Assembly (NCBI RefSeq): GCF_004153225.1
Contig: NZ_SEMB01000012.1
Location: 1-64,000 of the forward strand
Source of the DNA: Sporolactobacillus sp. THM7-7
GTDB taxonomy: Bacteria > Bacillota > Bacilli > Bacillales > Sporolactobacillaceae
DNA: 64,000 nt
Reading direction: 5' to 3'
Of the stretch, positions 25,824-34,961 are shown piece after piece (the stretch's first letter is position 1; every line of letters starts with the position of its first letter). Both the position numbers and the translations under genes were made by a program. The notes beneath the pieces are model-generated. The model had not been told where the DNA came from and did not search any database. It saw nothing but the letters and a program-made list of their open reading frames with translations.

Positions 25824-26978
25824 ATGGTTGAAGATTTGAACAATGAAATGGCGTCTTTCGATGCGTTGAAAGTAGGAGACGTCGTCAATGGAAAGGTTAC
25901 AAAAGTAGAAGAAAAACATGCATTAGTGGATGTTGGATATAAAGTAGACGGCATTCTGCCCATCAGCGAGCTGTCCAGTCTTCATGTGGACAAAGTGATG
26001 GATGTGCTACATGAAGGTGATGAGGTTACGGTTAAAGTCACGAAACTTCAGGATGACGAACTGGTTCTGTCGAAACGTGAAGTTGATGCCGACAGAGCCT
26101 GGGGCGATCTGGAAGAAAAGTTTCAGGATAAAACGACTTTTTCCGTTGAAATCGCCGATGTAGTCAAAGGCGGACTGGTTGTCGATCTGGGCGTGCGCGG
26201 CTTTATTCCTGCATCCCTCGTCGAACGCCACTTTGTCGAAGATTTTAGCGATTACAAAGGAAAACCGCTTGATGTCAAAATTGTCGAGCTGGACCAGGAA
26301 AAACGAAAAGTGATTCTGTCGCATCGCGCGGTTCTCGACGAAGAAGCGGAAAAAAAGAAGGAAGAGACACTGAGAAATATCAAGGAAGGCGATGTGATCG
26401 AGGGGATCGTTCAGCGGCTGACCGATTTCGGCGCCTTTGTGGATATTGGCGGGGTAGACGGACTGGTACACATTTCCCAGCTGGCTCATTATCGTGTCGA
26501 AACCCCTTCGGAAGTTGTTTCTGAAGGAGATCGAGTCAAAGTCAAAGTGCTTTCCGTTGATCCCGAGAGTGAACGGATCTCCCTGTCCATCAAAGCGACA
26601 CAGCCGGGGCCGTGGGAGACCGCAAAGGATAAGATTCACCCTGGGGATGTACTCGAGGGGACTGTGAAACGCCTTGTTCCATTTGGCGCTTTTGTCGAAC
26701 TGCTTCCGGGCGTCGAAGGTCTTGTTCATATTTCTGAGATTTCTCATACACATATCGGCACGCCGGATGAAGTACTGACGGAAGGACAAGAGATTAAGGT
26801 CAAGGTGCTTGATGTCAACTTTGAGGATCAGCGCGTTTCTTTAAGCATCAGGGCTCTGGAAGATGAACCAACAGAACGTTTTGATCAGCAGAAATCCGAA
26901 TCCGGCGGAAATGACGATCCTGCTTCCGGTTTTTCTCTCGGCGACATGATTGGCGATCAATTGAAGAAGTATAAATAA
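25824..26978 (+). CDS. ypfD: S1-domain RNA-binding protein, ribosomal protein S1 homologue (YpfD)
   Basis: The 384-residue protein consists of four S1 domains (roughly 15-85, 100-170, 190-260 and 275-345), with repeats such as FGAFVDIGGVDGLVHISQL and FGAFVELLPGVEGLVHISEI. This is the four-domain Firmicute type, which is shorter than E. coli S1. The ATG at 25824 has a strong AAAGGAGGT eight bases upstream; an earlier in-frame start at 25785 is rejected. It ends at a strong terminator. Confidence 0.93.
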   Translation: MVEDLNNEMASFDALKVGDVVNGKVTKVEEKHALVDVGYKVDGILPISELSSLHVDKVMDVLHEGDEVTVKVTKLQDDELVLSKREVDADRAWGDLEEKFQDKTTFSVEIADVVKGGLVVDLGVRGFIPASLVERHFVEDFSDYKGKPLDVKIVELDQEKRKVILSHRAVLDEEAEKKKEETLRNIKEGDVIEGIVQRLTDFGAFVDIGGVDGLVHISQLAHYRVETPSEVVSEGDRVKVKVLSVDPESERISLSIKATQPGPWETAKDKIHPGDVLEGTVKRLVPFGAFVELLPGVEGLVHISEISHTHIGTPDEVLTEGQEIKVKVLDVNFEDQRVSLSIRALEDEPTERFDQQKSESGGNDDPASGFSLGDMIGDQLKKYK

Positions 26979-26990
26979 TCGCACGCGTTT

Positions 26991-27038
26991 AAACGGAAAA
27001 AGGGGAATTTCCGGCTGTTCCTCTTTTTCCGTTTTTTT
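26991..27038 (+). terminator. Terminator after the S1-domain gene
   Basis: AAACGGAAAAAG and CTTTTTCCGTTT pair around a GGAA/TTCC inner stem, followed by a run of T. Confidence 0.88.
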
Positions 27039-27145
27039 GTCTTTCTTAAAGGAAAGGGCGCCAATGAGGGTAAAACAGCCGGGTTTCGCTCGGCACGGAG
27101 AAAAAGTCCACCGAGTGAATGGAAATATTTTGAAGGGGGACAACC

Positions 27146-28462
27146 ATGTTAAAACCGACTGTAGCCATTGTCGGCCGGCCGAATGTAGGAAAATCAACGA
27201 TATTTAACCGGATTGTCGGCGGAATGACGGCCATTGTTGAAGACAGACCCGGGGTAACCCGTGATCGCCTGTACGGCAGCGGAGCCTGGCTGAAGCACGA
27301 GTTTCATGTGATCGATACAGGCGGCATTGAGATGGGGGAGGAACCGCTGCTCGTGCAAGTGAGGGCGCAGGCGGAGATTGCCGTGGATGAAGCGGATGTC
27401 ATCCTGTTCATTGTGGACGGGAAAACCGGACTGACGGATGCCGACGAGGCGGTGGCCCGTATATTGAGACGCTCCAGGAAGCCAATCGTCCTTGGCGTCA
27501 ATAAGATCGATCACTTTGGCCAGCGCAATCAGATGTATGAATTTTATTCATTGGGACTGGGTGAACCGCATGCCATTTCCGGAGCCCACGGTCTCGGTAT
27601 CGGCGATCTTCTGGATCAGGTCATTGCAAATTTTCCGAAATCGATGGAGGACGAGGAAAAGGACGGAGCCATCCGTTTCGCTCTGATCGGCCGTCCGAAT
27701 GTCGGCAAGTCGTCGCTTGTCAACGCGATCCTCGGAAAGGAGCGGGTGATCGTCAGTGACCTCGCCGGCACGACAAGGGATGCTATCGACACCCCGTTTA
27801 CGCGCGAAGGTCAGGATTATGTGATTGTGGACACGGCGGGCATTCGCCGGAGGGGGAAAGTCTATGAAAAAACCGAAAAATACAGTGTGCTTCGTGCCCG
27901 CCGCGCCATTGAGCATGCGGATGTCGTCCTTGTCCTGATTGATGGGAAAGAGGGGATTATCGAGCAGGACAAAAAGATTGCGGGCTATGCGGATGAAGCC
28001 GGAAAAGCCGTGATCATCATCGTTAACAAATGGGACGTAGTCGAAAAGGACGGGCGGACGATGGATCGGTTCAGAAAAAAAATCCGCGAAGAGTTCCGGT
28101 TTTTGAGTTATGCACCGATTATATTTCTGTCCGCTCTGACGAAACAGAGATTGAGGCAGCTTCTGCCGATGATCCGTCGGGTGGCGGAAAATCACAGTCT
28201 GCGCGTACAGACGAGCCTTCTGAATGATTGCATCATGGATACGGTAGCGATGACGCCGCCCCCGTCGGATAAGGGCAAAAGGCTGAAAATTTATTATGCC
28301 TCCCAGGTTGCGGTTCAACCCCCGCTGTTTGTTCTATTTGTGAATGATCCGGCGCTGCTGCACTTTTCCTATATGCGTCATATTGAAAACCGGCTGAGAG
28401 AGACGTTCGGTTTTGTCGGTACGCCGATTCGGCTCATTTCCCGAAAGAAAAATGAGAAGTAA
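27146..28462 (+). CDS. der: Double-GTPase ribosome assembly factor Der (EngA)
   Basis: Der is an essential GTPase for 50S subunit maturation. The 438-residue protein has two G domains with P-loops GRPNVGKS at 10-17 and 182-189, DTGG and DTAG G3 motifs, NKID and NKWD G4 motifs, and a C-terminal KH-like domain. The ATG start follows GAAGGGGG. It begins a short series der-plsY-gpsA with small gaps. Confidence 0.96.
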   Translation: MLKPTVAIVGRPNVGKSTIFNRIVGGMTAIVEDRPGVTRDRLYGSGAWLKHEFHVIDTGGIEMGEEPLLVQVRAQAEIAVDEADVILFIVDGKTGLTDADEAVARILRRSRKPIVLGVNKIDHFGQRNQMYEFYSLGLGEPHAISGAHGLGIGDLLDQVIANFPKSMEDEEKDGAIRFALIGRPNVGKSSLVNAILGKERVIVSDLAGTTRDAIDTPFTREGQDYVIVDTAGIRRRGKVYEKTEKYSVLRARRAIEHADVVLVLIDGKEGIIEQDKKIAGYADEAGKAVIIIVNKWDVVEKDGRTMDRFRKKIREEFRFLSYAPIIFLSALTKQRLRQLLPMIRRVAENHSLRVQTSLLNDCIMDTVAMTPPPSDKGKRLKIYYASQVAVQPPLFVLFVNDPALLHFSYMRHIENRLRETFGFVGTPIRLISRKKNEK

Positions 28463-28476
28463 GGGGGACGCCTTCA

Positions 28477-29079
28477 ATGATTATAATCGTATCGTTCGTC
28501 ATCGCTTATCTGATCGGAGCGATCAGTTTCAGCTATCTCATCACGAAAAAGCTCAAGCACATTGATATTAGAAAAACGGGCAGCGGCAATGCCGGAGCGA
28601 CAAACACAATGCGCGTACTCGGAGTCGGCCCGGCAGTCGGCGTTTTGCTGCTTGATGGGCTCAAAGGGGTTGCCGCCGTTCTTCTCGCACGGCTGATCGG
28701 TCTCCCGGAGTGGGCGGTCGCATTTTGCGGCCTGTTTGCCGTTCTCGGACATGATTTCCCCGTTTATTTTGGTTTTCGAGGCGGAAAAGGGGTAGCGACG
28801 ACGATCGGCGTCTTTTTTATGATGATGCCGCTTTACGCACTGATTTCCGGCATCGCGGCTATTCTGATTATCGTCCTGACCCGTTTTGTGTCTGTCGGAT
28901 CGCTCGTATTACTTTTGGCGACACCGGTACTCGCCTGGATATCCGGTAATTATCCAGGAGGGGGTCTTGCTGCCTTCTTCCTGATCGCCGCGCTTGGCTA
29001 TTTCCAGCACCGGGGAAATATCTCCCGCCTCTTTCACGGAACGGAAAATAAAATCGGTCAGAAGAAAGCCCAGGCTTGA
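28477..29079 (+). CDS. plsY: Acyl-phosphate:glycerol-3-phosphate acyltransferase
   Basis: PlsY is a membrane enzyme that adds the first acyl chain of phospholipids, using acyl-phosphate. The 200-residue protein has about five to seven membrane segments and conserved loops with SGNAGATN, GHDFPVYFGFRGGKGVAT and a final FQHRGNISRL. The ATG follows AAGGGGG. In B. subtilis gpsA follows der directly, so plsY inserted here groups two glycerol-phosphate steps together. Confidence 0.93.
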   Translation: MIIIVSFVIAYLIGAISFSYLITKKLKHIDIRKTGSGNAGATNTMRVLGVGPAVGVLLLDGLKGVAAVLLARLIGLPEWAVAFCGLFAVLGHDFPVYFGFRGGKGVATTIGVFFMMMPLYALISGIAAILIIVLTRFVSVGSLVLLLATPVLAWISGNYPGGGLAAFFLIAALGYFQHRGNISRLFHGTENKIGQKKAQA

Positions 29080-29114
29080 ACCCAATGTCTGAAGAGTGAT
29101 GAGGAGGCAGGATC

Positions 29115-30161
29115 ATGAAAAAAATAGCGGTGATCGGTGCGGGAAGCTGGGGAACCGCCCTTTCGCTCGTTCTCGCGGACAACGGTTATGACGTCGATTT
29201 GTGGAGCCATCGCCGCGAACAGGCGGATGAAATCAATGATCAGCATACGAATAAAAAATATCTTCCGGGCGTGCGTCTTCCGGACTGCGTCCACGGGACT
29301 GCGGACTTAGGGGTAGCCCTCGCCGGGACTGGCGGCGTCCTGCTTACGGTCCCGGCAAGGGCACTGAGAGAGGTTCTCGGCCGCCTTTGCCCCCATCTTG
29401 CCGAACCGATGCTGTTTATTCACGGGATTAAAAGTATTGAACCACAGACGTTCAAAAGAATATCTGAAATTATTGAAGAGGAAATACCGTCAAGGCTGAG
29501 ACAAGCGGTTGTTGTCCTTTCCGGGCCGAGCCATGCGGAAGAGGTTTCGCGGCGCCACCCGACAACGGTTGCGGTTGCATCGCGCAGCAGCGATGCGGCG
29601 AAACAGGTGCAGAACCTGTTTTTTAATCCGTATTTTCGTGTGTATACGAATGAAGATATTGTCGGCGTGGAACTCGGCGGAGCATTAAAGAATATCATTG
29701 CTCTCGGTGCCGGCATATCGGACGGCCTTGGCTATGGGGATAACGCCAAGGCGGCTTTGATCACCCGGGGACTTGCGGAAATCTCACGGCTTGGGGTAAA
29801 AATGGGCGCCCATCCGCTGACTTTCATCGGTCTCGCGGGCATGGGCGACCTGATTGTGACGTGTACGAGTGCGCACAGCCGGAACTGGCGCGCCGGAAAC
29901 CTGCTCGGAAAAGGAGATAAACTGGGAGATGTCCTGGATAAGATGGGGATGGTCGTTGAAGGCGTACGGACAACCGAAGCGGTTTACAAACTGTCGGAAA
30001 GAGAGAACGTCGACATGCCGATCACAAAAGCCATCTATCAGGTTCTGTTTCAAGGCAAGAAGCCGAAAAAAGCCGTCGATGATCTCATGACGAGGGATAA
30101 AAAAGACGAGCTGGCCCCCCTGTCGGACAGTCTTGTAAGGAAAATGTCTAAAGGACGATGA
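29115..30161 (+). CDS. gpsA: Glycerol-3-phosphate dehydrogenase [NAD(P)+]
   Basis: GpsA makes sn-glycerol-3-phosphate from dihydroxyacetone phosphate, the substrate of PlsY. The 348-residue protein has the Rossmann motif GAGSWGTA (8-15), SGPSHAEEV, the catalytic lysine region GGALKNIIALGAGI and RNWRAGNLLGKG. The ATG follows GAGGCAGG. spoVIF lies 65 bases downstream. Confidence 0.95.
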   Translation: MKKIAVIGAGSWGTALSLVLADNGYDVDLWSHRREQADEINDQHTNKKYLPGVRLPDCVHGTADLGVALAGTGGVLLTVPARALREVLGRLCPHLAEPMLFIHGIKSIEPQTFKRISEIIEEEIPSRLRQAVVVLSGPSHAEEVSRRHPTTVAVASRSSDAAKQVQNLFFNPYFRVYTNEDIVGVELGGALKNIIALGAGISDGLGYGDNAKAALITRGLAEISRLGVKMGAHPLTFIGLAGMGDLIVTCTSAHSRNWRAGNLLGKGDKLGDVLDKMGMVVEGVRTTEAVYKLSERENVDMPITKAIYQVLFQGKKPKKAVDDLMTRDKKDELAPLSDSLVRKMSKGR

Positions 30162-30226
30162 ACCTCGCACACTGCCCCCTCCTCTGCATAAGATATAGAG
30201 AATGCTTGGGAAAAGGGGGACGCTCA

Positions 30227-30490
30227 TTGGATTCGAATCATCCTTTTTTCGATAATATTGAAAAGAAAACGCAGATGAAGAAGGAAGACATTTTTGCGAT
30301 TGCTAATTCTGTTCAGAGCGCTGACTTCAGCGATCCCGCAGTGGTCAGGCAGCTGATTGGACGCATCGGGAAAGCAGCCGGGGTTTCCGTACCGAAAGAG
30401 AAGGAAGATGCGCTTGTTAAAGCCATTACTTCAGGCAATGTACCGAATAATTTCTCTTCCCTGTCAAAAATGTTCGGCCCAAAGAAGTAA
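30227..30490 (+). CDS. spoVIF: Stage VI sporulation protein F-like
   Basis: The 87-residue protein resembles B. subtilis SpoVIF (YjcC), a sporulation protein needed for normal coat assembly. Similar segments are FDNIEKKTQMKKEDIFAIAN, VRQLIGRIGK and KAITSGNVPNNFSSLSKMF. The start is TTG at 30227, six bases after AAAAGGGGGA; an upstream in-frame ATG at 30158 has no RBS. It is followed by a strong terminator and then spoIVA, both spore-coat genes. Confidence 0.82.
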   Translation: MDSNHPFFDNIEKKTQMKKEDIFAIANSVQSADFSDPAVVRQLIGRIGKAAGVSVPKEKEDALVKAITSGNVPNNFSSLSKMFGPKK

Positions 30491-30594
30491 CTATGGGCCG
30501 GCGTCAGCGGCAAATGCCGTGGGAAGAGCATACGGTATAGCGTGCGTCAATCATTCTGCAAGAGCTTAAAAGGCGTGGAAGGATTTAGTCATCT

Positions 30595-30630
30595 GGGGAG
30601 AAAACGAAACGTTTTCTCCCCCATTTTTTT
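30595..30630 (+). terminator. Strong terminator downstream of spoVIF
   Basis: GGGGAGAAAACG (30595-30606), a 3-base loop and CGTTTTCTCCCC (30610-30621) are followed by CA and seven Ts. The stem is a perfect 12 bp. Confidence 0.92.
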
Positions 30631-30855
30631 GCGGGAAGAATGTATAAAAATTTCGCGGAATAGAGTATCAAGCATCGAACGAAAACGCCGCGTTCCGTGG
30701 GTGGGCGGGCCGTCAACCATATCCATGAACAAAGCCTTATTTTTAAATAGGCATAAAACCACTTTAGGACAATACTTTTAAAAGTAAGAGATGAAAAGCC
30801 GCTTCCGGCTCAGGAATATCCCTCGAAAAGGCAATCTCGAGGTGAATTTATTGGC

Positions 30856-30882
30856 ATAATCAATGGACAAAGTCATATGCAT
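30856..30882 (+). promoter_or_regulatory. Sigma-E-like promoter of spoIVA
   Basis: GCATAAT (core ATAAT 30856-30860), a 13-base spacer and CATATGCAT (30874-30882) resemble the sigma-E pattern. B. subtilis spoIVA is transcribed by sigma-E. Confidence 0.55.
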
Positions 30883-30923
30883 GAATTAACAAACGGGTTA
30901 CCGATAGAAGGAGGAGCGGGAGG

Positions 30924-32420
30924 GTGCAAACTTTGGAAAAACTTGAACGCGTCGATGTATTTAAGGACATTGCCGAAAGAACGGGCGGAGATATTTATCT
31001 TGGCGTTGTCGGAGCCGTCCGTACCGGAAAATCGACATTCATTAAGAAATTTATGGAACTGGTTGTTTTACCTAATATCGAAAACGAAGCCGACCGGGTT
31101 CGGGCGCAGGACGAACTCCCTCAGAGCGCGGCCGGCAAGCAGATTATGACAACTGAGCCGAAATTTGTTCCGAATCACGCTGTTGCGGTTAACGTGGAAG
31201 AGGGACTGGAGGTAAATATTCGAATCGTTGATTGTGTCGGTTACGCGATCAAGGGGGCGAAAGGCTTTGAGGACGAAAATGGCCCGCGCATGGTTCATAC
31301 GCCCTGGTACGATGAGCCGATTCCGTTCCAGGAGGCGGCGGAAATCGGCACTCGTAAAGTGATTCAGGAACATTCGACGTTAGGCGTCGTCATTACAACT
31401 GACGGTTCAATCGGCGAGATCGGGCGGGACGATTACATGGAAGCGGAGGAGCGAATCGTTGATGAGCTGAAAGAAGTGGGGAAACCCTTTATCATGATTG
31501 TCAATTCCTCTCACCCATATCATCCGGAGACCGAAGCTTTGCGAAGCGAGCTGGCGGAAAAGTACGACATACCGGTGCTGGCCCAAAGTGTTGAAACGAT
31601 GTCCGAACACGACATTAACAATATTCTCCGGGAGACGCTGTATGAATTCCCTGTCCTCGAAGTAAACGTTAATTTGCCGAGCTGGGTCATGGTTTTAAAA
31701 GAAGATCATTGGCTTCGCAAAAGCTACGAGGATGCGGTAAAGGATACCGTCAAAGACATTAAGCGTTTGCGGGATGTGGACCGTGTCGTCGGTTCGTTTG
31801 GCGAGTATGACTTTATCGAAAATGCGCAGCTTGCCGGCATCGAGATGGGAAAGGGTACGGCGGAAATTGATTTGTTCGCCCCGGATAATCTGTACGACCA
31901 GGTGCTGAAAGAAGTAGTCGGTGTTGAAATCAGAGGCAAAGATCATTTGCTGCAGCTGATGCAGGAGTTCGCCGAAGCGAAAAGAGAATACGACCAGGTC
32001 GAAGAAGCCCTGAAAATGGTGAAACAGACAGGGTACGGCATTGCCGCGCCGTCGATTAAAGATATGAGTCTCGACGAACCGGAAATCATTCGTCAGGGAT
32101 CGCGGTTCGGCGTAAGGCTGAAGGCGGTGGCTCCTTCGATTCACATGATCAAGGTCGATGTCGAGTCCGAATTTGCCCCGATTATCGGCACCGAAAAGCA
32201 GAGTGAGGAGCTGGTCCGGTATTTGATGCAGGATTTTGAGGATGACCCGCTATCCATCTGGAATTCGGATATATTTGGACGATCGCTGAATTCGATTGTC
32301 CGAGAGGGTATATCGGCAAAGCTAGCGATGATGCCTGAAAACGCACGGTATAAACTAAAAGAAACACTGGAACGAATTATTAACGAAGGATCAGGCGGTC
32401 TGATCGCGATCATTCTTTAA
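30924..32420 (+). CDS. spoIVA: Stage IV sporulation protein A, coat basement ATPase
   Basis: SpoIVA is a cytoskeletal ATPase that polymerises on the forespore surface and anchors the coat. The 498-residue protein is highly conserved: Walker A GAVRTGKS (30-37), DIAERTGGDIYLGVVG, and an almost invariant C-terminus RYKLKETLERIINEGSGG. The start is GTG at 30924 or TTG at 30933; the latter gives MEKLERVD, similar to B. subtilis MEKVD, with GGGAGG nine bases upstream. Confidence 0.96.
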   Translation: MQTLEKLERVDVFKDIAERTGGDIYLGVVGAVRTGKSTFIKKFMELVVLPNIENEADRVRAQDELPQSAAGKQIMTTEPKFVPNHAVAVNVEEGLEVNIRIVDCVGYAIKGAKGFEDENGPRMVHTPWYDEPIPFQEAAEIGTRKVIQEHSTLGVVITTDGSIGEIGRDDYMEAEERIVDELKEVGKPFIMIVNSSHPYHPETEALRSELAEKYDIPVLAQSVETMSEHDINNILRETLYEFPVLEVNVNLPSWVMVLKEDHWLRKSYEDAVKDTVKDIKRLRDVDRVVGSFGEYDFIENAQLAGIEMGKGTAEIDLFAPDNLYDQVLKEVVGVEIRGKDHLLQLMQEFAEAKREYDQVEEALKMVKQTGYGIAAPSIKDMSLDEPEIIRQGSRFGVRLKAVAPSIHMIKVDVESEFAPIIGTEKQSEELVRYLMQDFEDDPLSIWNSDIFGRSLNSIVREGISAKLAMMPENARYKLKETLERIINEGSGGLIAIIL

Positions 32421-32546
32421 CAGGGCAATAATTTCGATCTGATCCAGTCAGAAAGACTACGGCGGGGTCTTTTTCTCCCGCTTTAATTGGCAAAAGACGG
32501 GGGAAGGCTGTCCGGTAAAGCCCGATAAGAACAACTAGGCCTCTGT

Positions 32547-32586
32547 CTGTGCTTAAAGACTTGCCAGTCGGCAAGTTTTCTTCATT
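32547..32586 (+). repeat. 40-bp interspersed element, copy 1, with hairpin
   Basis: This shares CTGTG, AAAGACTT, GTCGGC, AGTTTTC and TTCATT in order with 56308-56346, about 80 percent by eye. Within it ACTTGCC/GGCAAGT (32559-32565 with 32570-32576) forms a perfect hairpin followed by TTTC, so it may act as a terminator. Confidence 0.6.
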
Positions 32587-32670
32587 TCCGATTTTTTTTC
32601 GTATTATGCCGACTTTTTTATTGAAAGGGGTTTAAAAAACGTAAAGATGGCAATATTTTTATCAAAGCTG

Positions 32671-32699
32671 TTGAATTCTTCCATTGCATCGTATATTAT
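32671..32699 (+). promoter_or_regulatory. Sigma-A promoter of hbs
   Basis: TTGAAT (32671-32676), a 17-base spacer and TATTAT (32694-32699) precede hbs by about 60 bases. Confidence 0.6.
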
Positions 32700-32761
32700 T
32701 AGCGTTGTCGATGTTCATCCAACACAAAGAGGAGGCGTTCCTTTTTAAGGAGGTGAAAGTG

Positions 32762-33034
32762 TTGAATAAGAGTGAATTGATCTCTGCAGTGGCGGAAGCT
32801 GCGGAACTGTCTAAAAAAGACGCCACCAAAGCGGTTGACTCCGTCCTGTCGACGATTGCTGACGCTTTGAAGGACGGCAGCAAAGTTCAATTAATCGGAT
32901 TCGGCAACTTTGAAGTTCGCGAACGCTCAGCCCGCAAAGGACGTAATCCCCAGACGGGTGAAGAAATTGAAATTAAGGCAAGCAAAGTCCCGGCTTTCAA
33001 GCCAGGTAAAGCGCTGAAGGAAGCCGTCCAATGA
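32762..33034 (+). CDS. hbs: Histone-like DNA-binding protein HBsu
   Basis: HBsu is the abundant nucleoid protein of the HU family. The 90-residue protein is nearly identical in pattern to B. subtilis HBsu: [20 protein letters not shown], the DNA-binding arm [14 protein letters not shown] and [15 protein letters not shown]. The TTG at 32762 is eight bases from AAGGAGG; GTG at 32759 would add one residue. It has its own promoter and terminator. Confidence 0.95.
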   Translation: MNKSELISAVAEAAELSKKDATKAVDSVLSTIADALKDGSKVQLIGFGNFEVRERSARKGRNPQTGEEIEIKASKVPAFKPGKALKEAVQ

Positions 33035-33064
33035 TATCACCGATACATAGGACGTGAAGAGAGG

Positions 33065-33092
33065 AGAGTCACTCGCAAGGTGGCTCTTTTTT
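33065..33092 (+). terminator. Terminator of hbs
   Basis: AGAGTCAC (33065-33072) and GTGGCTCT (33080-33087) pair with one G-T wobble and are followed by TTTTTT. Confidence 0.8.
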
Positions 33093-33185
33093 GATGTATC
33101 TTGCAACCCGTAACTTAAGAGGAACACCGATACCGCTTCATCATACATACCCCCCGGATGGATTTTTGTATTTTCTTGCATTTTC

Positions 33186-33215
33186 TTTACAGTCCTCACT
33201 CCTCTATGCTAGAAT
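33186..33215 (+). promoter_or_regulatory. Sigma-A promoter of folE-mtrB
   Basis: TTTACA (33186-33191), an 18-base spacer and TAGAAT (33210-33215) lie 44 bases before folE. Confidence 0.6.
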
Positions 33216-33258
33216 TTTGTTGCCGGAGTGTATCGTTTTTATTGGGGGAACGGGCATA

Positions 33259-33822
33259 TTGAGCGTAGATCAAAAAAAAATAGAAAAAGCTGTTCGTTTA
33301 ATTTTAGAAGCCATTGGCGAGGATCCTGATCGCGAAGGCCTCTTGGAAACGCCCGAGCGAGTCGCGCGGATGTATGATGAGATTTTCCAGGGCATGCACC
33401 AGGATCCGAAATCCTATCTTTCGAAAACTTTTGATGAAGCCCACGAAGAATTGGTACTCGTCAAAGATATTCCCTTCTATTCCATGTGTGAACATCATCT
33501 CGTTCCCTTTTTCGGGAAAGCGCACGTCGGTTATATTCCGAGAGGGGGGCGCGTCACCGGCCTCAGCAAATTGGCCCGCGCGGTAGAGGCGGTCGCAAAA
33601 AGACCTCAGCTTCAAGAGAGGCTGACAACGACGGTCGCCGACAGTATCGTTGAAACGCTTCGGCCATACGGGGTGATCGTTGTGGTTGAAGCCGAACATA
33701 TGTGCATGACCATGCGCGGAGTGAAGAAACCGGGGACAAAGACCATCACATCGGCTGTTCGCGGGATTTTTCGAACGGATGCCACGGCCCGGGCGGAAGC
33801 GATGTCGCTGATCAATCGCTGA
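33259..33822 (+). CDS. folE: GTP cyclohydrolase I
   Basis: FolE (MtrA) converts GTP to dihydroneopterin triphosphate, the first step of folate synthesis. The 187-residue protein has the zinc ligands in [10 protein letters not shown] and the later CMTMRG, plus [20 protein letters not shown]. The start is TTG at 33259, ten bases after GGGGG. mtrB follows 26 bases later, the same pair as B. subtilis mtrAB. Confidence 0.95.
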   Translation: MSVDQKKIEKAVRLILEAIGEDPDREGLLETPERVARMYDEIFQGMHQDPKSYLSKTFDEAHEELVLVKDIPFYSMCEHHLVPFFGKAHVGYIPRGGRVTGLSKLARAVEAVAKRPQLQERLTTTVADSIVETLRPYGVIVVVEAEHMCMTMRGVKKPGTKTITSAVRGIFRTDATARAEAMSLINR

Positions 33823-33848
33823 GCCGGATTTTACAGGGAGGGTTAAAA

Positions 33849-34079
33849 ATGGAACTCAGGAATGAAGAAGTGCTGGGAGATTATGTTGCCGTGAAAGCGG
33901 AAGATAACGGTGTGAATGTGATCGGTCTGACGCGCGGTGCGGAAACGCGTTTTTTTCATACGGAGAAGCTGGACAAAGGAGAAGTCATGCTTTTCCAGTT
34001 TACGGAGCATACGTCGGCAATAAAAATTCACGGAAGAGCGACGATCTGGACAAAACACGGACCGATCACTTCCGGCTGA
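33849..34079 (+). CDS. mtrB: trp RNA-binding attenuation protein TRAP
   Basis: TRAP forms an 11-subunit ring that, with bound tryptophan, wraps GAG/UAG-repeat RNA and stops trp operon expression. The 76-residue protein keeps the tryptophan-pocket segments [10 protein letters not shown] and [10 protein letters not shown]. Two of three RNA-contact residues of the KKR motif are present (K40, K59), but the arginine is histidine (H61 in IKIHGR), with an arginine two positions later (R63). The ATG follows GGAGGG. A matching RNA target lies upstream of trpD at 40415-40478. Confidence 0.93.
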   Translation: MELRNEEVLGDYVAVKAEDNGVNVIGLTRGAETRFFHTEKLDKGEVMLFQFTEHTSAIKIHGRATIWTKHGPITSG

Positions 34080-34171
34080 AAGAAACGGGCAAAGCCTTAG
34101 TTTTCTTCTACTAAATCCCGCTTATCTTTTTATACTTCTTATTTGCACAAAAAAAGTATGGGGGCTATGCA

Positions 34172-34960
34172 ATGACCGGAGCGGAGGAGACAGAAGTCAT
34201 TTACAGACATTTAAAGAAATATCTGAACCACCCATACGTCAGCCGATTCTTGCCGAAGCCCGTCATCGACCGGGATAAGGTCGTCGTCTATTACTATCTT
34301 TTTCAGAGGCGGGCGGCGCCCGGTCGTGTCTCTGCCTATGTGCAGAGCGCGATGGCTGCCGAAATCGGTTTGTCGACACACGAGACGATGACAACCGACA
34401 AGCTGGTTAATATGCGGGAAACAAAAATAAGGCAGCTCACTGCTCTCTCGGGAGACTATTACAGCACTCTCTATTATTATACTCTGGCCCGAGAAGCCGA
34501 TATTGAAGTTGTCGAATGGATTGCGGAGGCCATTGAATCGTTTAATCTGAATAAGTGCCGGCTTTTTTATCCGAAAGGAGAGATGGACTGGGTCTCCGCC
34601 ATAGAACTGATTCGCGCTGTCGAAAGCGGTCTTGTGACGAAAGTGGCCGAAAAAATCGGACTGTCCGGATGGTCTCCGATGCTCAGCGATTTTTTTCTTG
34701 TCAAAAGGCTGCTTCATGAGCAGAACATACGGTCAGAGGGGCGACCCCATCCTTTTCTGTCCACCCGCTTAATACATGGTCTGAGTGATCAGTCTGAGGC
34801 TTTTAAAACCCGTCTGGACGAAGAGATACGCGAGACGGTGGAACGTTTTTTTGAACATATAAAGGAAGAAGAGAGCGGGACAGGTATCCCTTTTCGGTTA
34901 ACGGCTTATCTGTCGGACAAGATGCGCGCTTTTGACCGATGGAAGGTAGGAGAAGGGTAA
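34172..34960 (+). CDS. hepS: Heptaprenyl diphosphate synthase component 1
   Basis: HepS is the small regulatory subunit of heptaprenyl diphosphate synthase, which makes the menaquinone-7 side chain with HepT. The 262-residue protein belongs to the HepS/GerCA family by position and length. Conserved bits are [30 protein letters not shown] and [13 protein letters not shown]. It is separated from menG by one base. Confidence 0.87.
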   Translation: MTGAEETEVIYRHLKKYLNHPYVSRFLPKPVIDRDKVVVYYYLFQRRAAPGRVSAYVQSAMAAEIGLSTHETMTTDKLVNMRETKIRQLTALSGDYYSTLYYYTLAREADIEVVEWIAEAIESFNLNKCRLFYPKGEMDWVSAIELIRAVESGLVTKVAEKIGLSGWSPMLSDFFLVKRLLHEQNIRSEGRPHPFLSTRLIHGLSDQSEAFKTRLDEEIRETVERFFEHIKEEESGTGIPFRLTAYLSDKMRAFDRWKVGEG

Positions 34961-34961
34961 A

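Larger units (their letters stand above)
30491..30923 (+). other. Intergenic region between spoVIF and spoIVA
   Basis: No gene is supported in these 433 bases. They hold the terminator at 30595-30630, an A/T-rich stretch with no recognised site at about 30640-30840, and the sigma-E-like promoter of spoIVA at 30856-30882. Confidence 0.6.
32421..32761 (+). other. Intergenic region between spoIVA and hbs
   Basis: No gene is supported. The region contains a weak terminator after spoIVA at about 32450-32475 (AAAGAC/GTCTTT followed by T), a repeat element with a second terminator-like hairpin at 32547-32586, and the hbs promoter at 32671-32699. Confidence 0.6.
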
